Program-made: the position numbers and the translations under genes
In this document: in pieces, positions 16,814 to 23,744 of the stretch
How positions within the stretch are numbered: the stretch's first letter is position 1
Layout: each line of letters begins with the position of its first letter
DNA from: Diaporthe sp. PMI_573
Lineage: Eukaryota; Ascomycota; Sordariomycetes; Diaporthales; Diaporthaceae
Direction: 5' to 3'
DNA: 23,744 bases
Assembly (NCBI GenBank): GCA_021399435.1
Contig: JAJTUP010000199.1
Location: 1-23,744 of the forward strand
The notes under the pieces: model-generated
The model's database searches: none
Seen by the model: the letters and a program-made list of their open reading frames with translations, nothing else
What the model was told of the DNA's origin: nothing

Positions 16814-17792
16814 ATGGCAAGGAACATCGTAGAGGACAACTGGCGCCTGATGTCTTCTGCCGAGCTGCCACCCTGTGACGGGCCCAAGATCCAAGCGTTT
16901 AAGCACCGCTTCTCACCCATATATTGGGCGGAATGTATCGGTGGGATCGGCGAAAACGGCGAAGACATTGGCTCACAGGCCTACGTGTTCAAGGTTGAGA
17001 TCCAATTGAAGACCTACGCTTTGAAAGTGGTACGGATAGCTGAATCGGCTTTGTTGTCTTTCGAGTATAAAACACTTACACGTGTCCCAGTTCAAATTTT
17101 TCAACCCCTCAACGCAGAGCTCCGTCCTAGGTCCTATTCTTGGGAGACAACTCGACGCTGACGAATTGGCCTTCCACACGGATCCCTTTTTTGCAGAGTG
17201 CCGAGCGTATGGGCGTATTGAGGAAGCGCGCGCCAAGGAAAAGCGAGCGCGCCAAGTTGCAGCCCAGTGTTATGGTTTCCTGATCCTGGGTGCTTCAGAG
17301 GTGGAGCGGCTGAAAAAGAACGGCTTTGATCTATGGCCCGAAAACCTGCCACCAGGACATGAGTATCGGACTATGGCCGACGGGAGTCCCGTTCGCGCCC
17401 TTGTGAAGGAGTATATTGAAGATGACCAAGATCCTGAACTGCGTGCCATGAGCTGGATGCTGAAAGACATCCGTTTCCTCAACAGAAACGGGTGTCTGAA
17501 CAGGGACATCAGGCGGGATAACTATCGCAACGGTCTTTTGGTTGATTTCGGATGCGCTTGGACCGAACCGCACTGCCTTATTCGGCTGGCGGGCAAAGAG
17601 CGTGTGGAGAATTGGAAGAAAACGGACAGGGTGCAATTCGATACAATGGCAAGGGAGCTAGGGTTTGGTGATGTAATTCATGCGATACCCAACTGGGAAT
17701 ACCGGCAGAAGTTGCGAGAAAGCCGACATGATTCACTGGATGACGAAACTCAATCTGAAGAGTCTTCGAGCATCCCATCAACAGCTAAATGA
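16814..17792 (+). CDS. FTA2-like / protein-kinase-like protein, two exons, left copy
   Basis: Exon 1 is 16814..17029 (72 codons from ATG 16814), a 61-nt intron 17030..17090 follows (GTACGG...CTTAC...CAG, phase 0), and exon 2 is 17091..17792. The product is 305 aa. Splicing joins VFKVEIQLKTYALKV to FKFFNPS, the expected family sequence. Kinase-fold landmarks are all present: K71 in YALKV, E108 in FFAECRAYGR, D211 and N216 in NRDIRRDNY, D224 in VDFGCAW. The layout D-I-R-x2-NY...DFG-x-(A/S)-W-x(3)-H matches the fungal FTA2 family (named after a Sim4 kinetochore subunit), which is greatly expanded in ascomycetes, mostly with unknown roles. Reading frame and splice sites are intact, so it could be active. 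Kinase activity is inference. Confidence 0.82.
17030..17090 (+). other. Spliceosomal intron in FTA2-like gene, left copy
   Basis: GTACGG donor, CTTAC branch-like site, CCCAG acceptor, 61 nt, phase 0. Its removal gives ALKVFKFFNP. Confidence 0.8.
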
Positions 17793-18347
17793 GCAATTCC
17801 AGAATTTCGACCTATGCACAACCCAGTAGAATCCGACGCCGGCCTTTCCCGCGCCTCCCACTCCGACAAATCGACATGAACAGAACTCCATTTGTCATTT
17901 CGTTTGATCATTCGCTAGACTTTGTTGGACACTAAAGCTTGCCTCAATATAGTCCTAGCACGAGAGTATCTGTTCGGGGTATTTGACCTTGCTACAGTTT
18001 TGGTTAGATTAAGCATCTAATTTATACAGGTTTGTGAGTGCGACAAGGAAAAAAATTGTATTGAAATACTTCTAATTCACAAAGCGCGTAAAGCAGATAC
18101 CAAGTTCCATGAATCACAACCTCGGAACTAAAAGTTCAAGAACACTAACAGACTGACAAATGAAACTCGGGAGGCCTGCTCCGCCAGCCCGCCAGGGCGA
18201 TCCAACCCAATCATGCCACTGTGTAGATCCGCTTCTAGTAGCCCGTCCTCGGCATTTCAATGGTACTAGTCGTCGCTTTCAGCCGCCAAGTGGCAGTGTG
18301 GAGCCCGCAGTGGTAACTCACCAGGCCCTATTTCTGGATTGCCGGGG
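17793..18347. other. Non-coding stretch between kinase-like gene and repeat
   Basis: 3' flank of the FTA2-like gene. 18160-18347 is GC-richer and open in several frames without recognisable protein character. The mirror is 20131-20685. Confidence 0.45.
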
Positions 18348-18718
18348 CGGAGTATCCTGGAGTACCCGGAAGCCCCCTAACGGTTGAAATACACTGACGT
18401 CCACTGAGGCACACTGAGCATCCTCACCAAAGTACACTGAAGAACCTCGAAGCGCCTACGGGCGAAGTACACGGAAACCCATCGAAGGCTACTGAAGTGC
18501 GCCGAAGTATATCGAAGTATTGGAGTGTATTGGAATATCCCTAGCAAAGTACACCAGTGTATACTGAAGCATATTGGAGTAAAGTACAACGAAGTAGACT
18601 AAAGCCCACCCAAGCGAATAATGTTGAGGTACAAGCAAGCACGTTGAAGTACGGTGAAGTAGACTTAAGTCCACCTAGCGAAGAATATTGATGTACAAGC
18701 AAGCACATCAAAGCAAAG
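18348..18718 (+). repeat. Degenerate 10-bp-period minisatellite with a 65-bp tandem pair, left copy
   Basis: From 18348 the DNA falls into about twenty variants of TGAAGTACAC spaced 10 bp apart, with occasional 3-5 bp insertions (for example TGAAGAACCT, CGAAGCGCCT, TGAAGTGCGC, CGAAGTATAT). At 18591-18655 and 18656-18718 two longer units, about 80% alike, follow in tandem; each contains GAAGTAGACT and TACAAGCAAGCAC. A 10-nt unit cannot keep one reading frame, so the VYF/FEVLQC-like peptides it spells are not likely genes. Confidence 0.8.
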
Positions 18719-18865
18719 AGACCACACCTGCCCCGCTTAATCCCTGACCATGGAGGTGAGTCCTGACGGCCGTTGCCCCTTGTAGCCCGCCGCCTGGTGG
18801 CTGCCCCTGTGGTGGGTTCCGTTCCCACCCACGGAGGGTGCCCTGCACATCGGCTAATCCCACTT

Positions 18866-19051
18866 TTACAGCGGTTGTCCACATTCCCGTAGCTCAGTCC
18901 GACATTTCTCGGCAAGCTCCCTCACGGTTGGGTCATCAACCGGGCCTTTTTCCTTAACCGCTGTTTGTACTACCTGCGCTGCGTGCGCACAAATCTCCTT
19001 TAGTTGTGAGGGTGAATCCCTTAAAGTCCGCTCGGCTATTAAGCGAATCAT
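18866..19051 (-). pseudogene. Small charged ORF, left copy (lacks upstream exon)
   Basis: 61 codons from ATG 19051: MIRLIAERTLRDSPSQLKEI, then AHAAQVVQTAVKEKGPVDDP and ELAEKCRTELREC. Helix-forming and evenly charged. The palindrome breaks at 19080, so the coding-like sequence found upstream of the right copy (19263-19334) is missing here. It also has an extra C at 19057-19059. Family unknown. Confidence 0.4.
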
Positions 19052-19080
19052 GGTGTCCCTCGACTCAAAAGAAACACTTA

Positions 19081-19398
19081 CGCGATTTCGCCAAGTGCCG
19101 AACCTTGTCGATAGCAGGAGCGGTCACGAGTAAATATTCCTTACATATTACTATCTACTTCATCTCTCAACCAACTGGCGCCGAGAATCTCCGCATTTCT
19201 CGGTTGAAGTTCTATATCGCATCTTCAAGAATTACCAGGGTCGGATCCAGGTGAAAACTTGAAGAGGTCGAACAGAATACTCACAGCAGTTAAGCCAAGA
19301 TCTAGGCCACTTGGCTGAGGAGTTCAACCAGATAGTAAGTTCCTATATTTAAGTGTGAGCGCTGCTTGATCGCAAGGTAGGGCCTGAAAAAACGCTAC
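19081..19398. other. Unique 318-bp spacer at the centre of the palindrome
   Basis: Sequence present once, between the arms. The plus strand has coding-like codons (VLYRIFKNYQGRIQVK, then a TGA at 19260-19262, then GRTEYSQQLSQDLGHLAEEF). A donor GTAAGT follows at 19335. Confidence 0.85.
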
Positions 19399-19612
19399 TA
19401 AGTGTTTCTTTTGAGTCGAGGACACCATGATTCGCTTAATAGCCGAGCGGACTTTAAGGGATTCACCCTCACAACTAAAGGAGATTTGTGCGCACGCAGC
19501 GCAGGTAGTACAAACAGCGGTTAAGGAAAAAGGCCCGGTTGATGACCCAACCGTGAGGGAGCTTGCCGAGAAATGTCGGACTGAGCTACGGGAATGTGGA
19601 CAACCGCTGTAA
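19263..19612 (+). pseudogene. Candidate two-exon charged gene crossing from spacer into right arm
   Basis: Exon 19263..19334 reads RGRTEYSQQLSQDLGHLAEE, then FNQI, and ends at GTAAGT. A TACTAAG branch-like site and TTTCTTTTGAG pyrimidine run follow. Using the acceptor GAG at 19418-19420 keeps the phase and joins NQI to DTMIRLIAERTLRDSP, ending TAA at 19612. The intron would be 86 nt. The spliced segment is uniformly helical and charged. Weak points: GAG is an uncommon acceptor, and a TGA at 19260-19262 closes the frame upstream, beyond which VLYRIFKNYQGRIQ continues. So it is either a broken gene or a wrong model; the 61-codon ORF from ATG 19427 is the minimal alternative. Confidence 0.35.
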
Positions 19613-19759
19613 AAGTGGGATTAGCCGATGTGCAGGGCACCCTCCGTGGGTGGGAACGGAACCCACCACAGGGGCAGCCACCAGGCGGCGGGCTACAAGG
19701 GGCAACGGCCGTCAGGACTCACCTCCATGGTCAGGGATTAAGCGGGGCAGGTGTGGTCT

Positions 19760-20130
19760 CTTTGCTTTGATGTGCTTGCTTGTACATCAATATTCTTCGC
19801 TAGGTGGACTTAAGTCTACTTCACCGTACTTCAACGTGCTTGCTTGTACCTCAACATTATTCGCTTGGGTGGGCTTTAGTCTACTTCGTTGTACTTTACT
19901 CCAATATGCTTCAGTATACACTGGTGTACTTTGCTAGGGATATTCCAATACACTCCAATACTTCGATATACTTCGGCGCACTTCAGTAGCCTTCGATGGG
20001 TTTCCGTGTACTTCGCCCGTAGGCGCTTCGAGGTTCTTCAGTGTACTTTGGTGAGGATGCTCAGTGTGCCTCAGTGGACGTCAGTGTATTTCAACCGTTA
20101 GGGGGCTTCCGGGTACTCCAGGATACTCCG
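19760..20130 (-). repeat. Degenerate 10-bp-period minisatellite, right copy
   Basis: Mirror of 18348-18718. Read on the plus strand the units appear as GTGTACTTCA variants, and the 65-bp tandem pair lies at 19760-19887. Confidence 0.8.
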
Positions 20131-20685
20131 CCCCGGCAATCCAGAAATAGGGCCTGGTGAGTTACCACTGCGGGCTCCACACTGCCACTTGGCGGCTGAA
20201 AGCGACGACTAGTACCATTGAAATGCCGAGGACGGGCTACTAGAAGCGGATCTACACAGTGGCATGATTGGGTTGGATCGCCCTGGCGGGCTGGCGGAGC
20301 AGGCCTCCCGAGTTTCATTTGTCAGTCTGTTAGTGTTCTTGAACTTTTAGTTCCGAGGTTGTGATTCATGGAACTTGGTATCTGCTTTACGCGCTTTGTG
20401 AATTAGAAGTATTTCAATACAATTTTTTTCCTTGTCGCACTCACAAACCTGTATAAATTAGATGCTTAATCTAACCAAAACTGTAGCAAGGTCAAATACC
20501 CCGAACAGATACTCTCGTGCTAGGACTATATTGAGGCAAGCTTTAGTGTCCAACAAAGTCTAGCGAATGATCAAACGAAATGACAAATGGAGTTCTGTTC
20601 ATGTCGATTTGTCGGAGTGGGAGGCGCGGGAAAGGCCGGCGTCGGATTCTACTGGGTTGTGCATAGGTCGAAATTCTGGAATTGC

Positions 20686-21664
20686 TCATTTAGCTGTTGA
20701 TGGGATGCTCGAAGACTCTTCAGATTGAGTTTCGTCATCCAGTGAATCATGTCGGCTTTCTCGCAACTTCTGCCGGTATTCCCAGTTGGGTATCGCATGA
20801 ATTACATCACCAAACCCTAGCTCCCTTGCCATTGTATCGAATTGCACCCTGTCCGTTTTCTTCCAATTCTCCACACGCTCTTTGCCCGCCAGCCGAATAA
20901 GGCAGTGCGGTTCGGTCCAAGCGCATCCGAAATCAACCAAAAGACCGTTGCGATAGTTATCCCGCCTGATGTCCCTGTTCAGACACCCGTTTCTGTTGAG
21001 GAAACGGATGTCTTTCAGCATCCAGCTCATGGCACGCAGTTCAGGATCTTGGTCATCTTCAATATACTCCTTCACAAGGGCGCGAACGGGACTCCCGTCG
21101 GCCATAGTCCGATACTCATGTCCTGGTGGCAGGTTTTCGGGCCATAGATCAAAGCCGTTCTTTTTCAGCCGCTCCACCTCTGAAGCACCCAGGATCAGGA
21201 AACCATAACACTGGGCTGCAACTTGGCGCGCTCGCTTTTCCTTGGCGCGCGCTTCCTCAATACGCCCATACGCTCGGCACTCTGCAAAAAAGGGATCCGT
21301 GTGGAAGGCCAATTCGTCAGCGTCGAGTTGTCTCCCAAGAATAGGACCTAGGACGGAGCTCTGCGTTGAGGGGTTGAAAAATTTGAACTGGGACACGTGT
21401 AAGTGTTTTATACTCGAAAGACAACAAAGCCGATTCAGCTATCCGTACCACTTTCAAAGCGTAGGTCTTCAATTGGATCTCAACCTTGAACACGTAGGCC
21501 TGTGAGCCAATGTCTTCGCCGTTTTCGCCGATCCCACCGATACATTCCGCCCAATATATGGGTGAGAAGCGGTGCTTAAACGCTTGGATCTTGGGCCCGT
21601 CACAGGGTGGCAGCTCGGCAGAAGACATCAGGCGCCAGTTGTCCTCTACGATGTTCCTTGCCAT
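20686..21664 (-). CDS. FTA2-like / protein-kinase-like protein, two exons, right copy
   Basis: Mirror of the left gene: exon 1 is 21664..21449, intron 21448..21388, exon 2 is 21387..20686, with identical translation (305 aa, K71, E108, D211, N216, D224). The two copies point towards each other across the centre, about 2.9 kb apart, so their transcripts would converge on the minisatellites and the spacer. Upstream sequence is the same for more than 2 kb, so identical promoters are expected. Confidence 0.82.
21388..21448 (-). other. Spliceosomal intron in FTA2-like gene, right copy
   Basis: Mirror of 17030-17090 with the same donor, branch-like site and acceptor. Confidence 0.8.
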
Positions 21665-22217
21665 GTCTGCTGGCAATATGTAGTTGAGGCCGAGGAATGA
21701 TATTACTGATCACTACGGAGAGTGAGCGCTCAGTGATGTGCAGCGAGCAAGGGAATCCTGGCTGGAATGTGACAGTTCGAGACTAAAAGATAGATAGCCA
21801 ATTTGTATGGTGCTAGTGGCCGAGTAAAGTTCATGTGGTCGAGCTTGAAATGGCTTCGGTTTTCAATTTAGAGCGAAGTATACAGTTGGGACCTTAAAAG
21901 TCAGAAGTAGGACGCTGGGGGGTAAGAAAGGCGGAAGTAAGACGCTAACGTCCCTGCACCCAATTTGCCCCCTCCCCCCGTTCTGTGGTTAGGGTAATTA
22001 AGTGCTGGACGTCACGCTCCGCTAATTGGCAAGTTAATATTAGTTTACCTAAGGGTGTGTCCATGATCCTACCGTGCTGTAGAAATTTTGTATGATGCAT
22101 CATAAGACAGGCTTGATGTGAGCATCGTAGGTCACTTCAGTCCGACATTGATGATTGTTGATTATTGTTTTGGTAACAAGAACCGGCTGCACAATACATG
22201 TGCGTAACGGTCTCAAA

Positions 22218-22564
22218 TCATTTCGACGAGGAGGCGCGCCTACCAGGCATAACATTGGTGATGTTAATCTTGGGGCTATCGTTTTGCCTCCTCTTGGTTG
22301 GTGGCTTCATGATCTCGTTCTGAAGATGTTTCGGGATATCCTATGCTCTTTGATCCTCCCTCCTTTCTCAGCATATTCAACTAACTTGATCAGAGTTCTG
22401 GTCGGCACCGGATAACGGACGCCGGCGGCTTGGTGAAAGAAGCAATATCGTCCAATATCGCAACCTACCCCCGGGCACTCAAATATCTCATATACTTGTT
22501 CCCAGATTGGCGGTTCGTCCGTCGCATCTTGGCCGTGGATAGCGGCCCGAATTGAGCTGAGCAT
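22218..22564 (-). pseudogene. Small fungal cysteine-motif protein, frameshifted, right copy
   Basis: Mirror of 15914-16260. The same frameshift (here at about 22339-22345) separates GGRIKEH from DIPKHLQNEIM, so the lesion predates the duplication, or both arms are readings of one locus. Confidence 0.6.
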
Positions 22565-22577
22565 TTGTAAATGATTC

Positions 22578-22925
22578 CTGGATTCTCTAAACCGTGTAGT
22601 CAGGCTTGATGTTCAAGATGTTCAGAAATTGTCTGTCTCTTTTGCAAAAGACTTTCAACACGAAGTCCGTCAGCTGCGTGCTCTCGAAGGTGTTGACAGA
22701 CCCAATCCTCAATGTGTCTGTGGATCAGGGCTAATTACAATGGTTGAAGTCGGTGAGTCCATCTCGTATTGCGATTACTTGATGAGTTTAGAGATCAGTT
22801 TGGCAGGAGACGAAGTAAATATACGCCAGGAAGTGTTTCCTTTGGGGGTATATATAATGAGAGAGACATTTGAACCGGAGTTCGAAATTACGGAATACAA
22901 CTCTTTAACTAATATTTCGTCTTAG
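22578..22925 (+). CDS. Partial hypothetical ORF, right copy
   Basis: Mirror of 15553-15900. The frame is open from just after a TGA at 22572-22574 to TAA at 22923-22925, with no early ATG. An upstream AG at 22602-22603 could serve as an acceptor, but no donor exon was identified. Confidence 0.4.
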   Translation: MDSLNRVVRLDVQDVQKLSVSFAKDFQHEVRQLRALEGVDRPNPQCVCGSGLITMVEVGESISYCDYLMSLEISLAGDEVNIRQEVFPLGVYIMRETFEPEFEITEYNSLTNISS

Positions 22926-23132
22926 GATGAGGCAAAATTGGTACTCACATTCATTCTAGAAATTCGAGATGGAGAAATTTCAAGGAGGAAAAAAAGAACA
23001 AGGAAAGGAAAGCCTTAAACTTAAGTTAAGGGCAGGGAAACTAGGCTTTGCTGCATGGGCAACCAGAGGGGAACTGTGTAGGCGGCGTTTACCGAAATTA
23101 GTTATCGACCATGGCGAGGATCTTAAGGGGGT

Positions 23133-23744
23133 TTGATGTTTCTAACCTTAAAAATACTCTGTATTGCTGGTAGTTACAAGAAGAACAGATCAAATCACAC
23201 GCAGCAGTGGAGTCAGAACTATGGCCAAGAAATAACTTCCAAAGCACCGTCAAAAACCTGTGCGGCCTCTTCATCACCGGTCCACGGCTTAAAATTATCC
23301 TTCATTCATCAGACGGCAAGAGAGTTTCTCATTCATCCTAAACGACAAGGTAAATGGCAAGGGCGCCTGAACATGTCAAAGTCGCACGGACCGATATCAC
23401 GATCATGTCTCCATTACTTGCTACTGCCCGGTATCGACAGACCAGCTGGAGCCGACCCTGCCAACGATAAACAACACCCCTTCCTCGCCTACGCCGCTGC
23501 CCACTGGCCTTTGCACTATGTCTCGCAGGAACCCGCCGTTGCTGACCAGTCCCGGCAGAGGTATATGTGACTAAGGTACTGCATGTAAATGCGCTAGCGT
23601 CTACTCCTTTAGATAACCTTATCATTGATTACGAGAGCTCTCGCCTATCAGCCTTGGTGCTAGATTCTCAGGTCTAAAGTCTGGTAGAGCCCCTGTCATT
23701 GTGGGAAATGCTGTAATATCCGCCAGACTTTCTTGTCTATCCTC
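23133..23744 (+). pseudogene. NLR fragment with frameshift, right copy
   Basis: Mirror of 14733-15344. FIHQTAREF and AYAAAHWPLHY lie in the frame that ends TGA at 23568-23570. STVKNLCGLFI (from about 23237) is in a different frame, so the break is at about 23272-23285. More of the gene, if any, may lie beyond the window. Confidence 0.7.

Larger units (their letters stand above)
14733..19080 (+). repeat. Giant inverted repeat, left arm (at least 4.35 kb)
   Basis: Every open frame here reappears with identical translation on the opposite strand of 19399-23744. Paired coordinates sum to 38478 inside and 38477 outside 15482. The two differences I found are a T8 run (15482-15489) against A7 (22989-22995), and CCC (19057-19059) against GG (19420-19421). 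The inner break is sharp: identity ends at 19080/19399. The outer end is set by the window edge, so the arm may start left of 14733. Confidence 0.95.
19399..23744 (-). repeat. Giant inverted repeat, right arm (continues past the window)
   Basis: Reverse complement of 14733-19080, apparently identical apart from the two single-base homopolymer differences. It is still palindromic at the last base of the window. Confidence 0.95.

Noticed and set aside
18377..18915. Several overlapping open frames on the minus strand with VYF/STLQC-like peptides, and their mirrors at 19563-20101
   Set aside because: They are by-products of the 10-bp-period repeat and of GC-rich DNA; no domain or consistent frame.
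19166..19200. TGGCGCCGAGAATC as a retrotransposon primer-binding site next to an LTR end
   Set aside because: The TGGCGCC start is suggestive, but the rest does not match a tRNA T-arm, and no LTR pair or gag/pol follows.
19391..19420. Acceptor directly after TTTCTTTTGAG (19415) for the spacer exon
   Set aside because: It shifts the frame to a stop within a few codons; the GAG at 19418-19420 keeps the phase.
14733..23744. Starship-type giant transposon
   Set aside because: No DUF3435 tyrosine recombinase or typical cargo set was found; an NLR scrap alone is not enough.

Overview
The window looks like filamentous ascomycete (Pezizomycotina) nuclear DNA from an accessory, repeat-rich region. 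The reasons are short spliceosomal introns (61-79 nt, GT...AG with CTNAC-like branch sites), fungal hAT transposases, an FTA2-type kinase-like gene, an F-box gene, a remnant of a fungal NLR, and scattered relics of decayed genes. The genus cannot be told from sequence alone. All homology statements rest on remembered family motifs; no search was run.

Layout. 203-2077 (-): decayed hAT transposase with a clean 64-nt intron and a truncated N-terminus. 2100-3930: no convincing gene. 3939-5132 (+): TPR gene split by one in-frame TGA. 5208-5339 (+): scrap of Ty1/copia RNase H. 5805-6405 (-): intact two-exon four-helix membrane protein. 6420-6660: AT-rich. 7421-7614 (+): HMG-box-like fragment. 7653-7844 (-): broken start of a second F-box gene. 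7911-12321 (-): an F-box gene split by an apparently complete hAT element at 8084-11199 (12-bp perfect terminal repeats beginning CAGCG, 8-bp target duplication CTCCATGC, uninterrupted 866-codon transposase on the + strand). 12322-14398: mostly non-coding, with an 18-bp minisatellite and homopolymer tracts. 14399-14716: acidic and lysine-rich small ORF.

From about 14733 to the window end (23744) the sequence is one huge inverted repeat. Two arms of about 4.35 kb, apparently identical apart from two 1-nt homopolymer differences where I compared them, are separated by 318 bp of unique DNA (19081-19398). The right arm runs off the window, so the outer limits are unknown. Each arm holds, from outside in: an NLR fragment, a partial hypothetical ORF, a frameshifted small cysteine-motif gene, an intact two-exon FTA2/kinase-like gene, a degenerate 10-bp-period minisatellite, and a small charged ORF. 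The palindrome may be a recent foldback duplication or a long-read assembly artefact; read-level evidence must decide.

The two strongest results are read directly from the sequence. One is the hAT insertion with its exact target duplication. Joining the flanks across the insertion restores an open frame, giving a 54-codon acidic F-box tail (7911-8075) now cut off, while the transposon's terminal repeat supplies the replacement stop codon. The other is the giant palindrome with its mirrored kinase-like genes.
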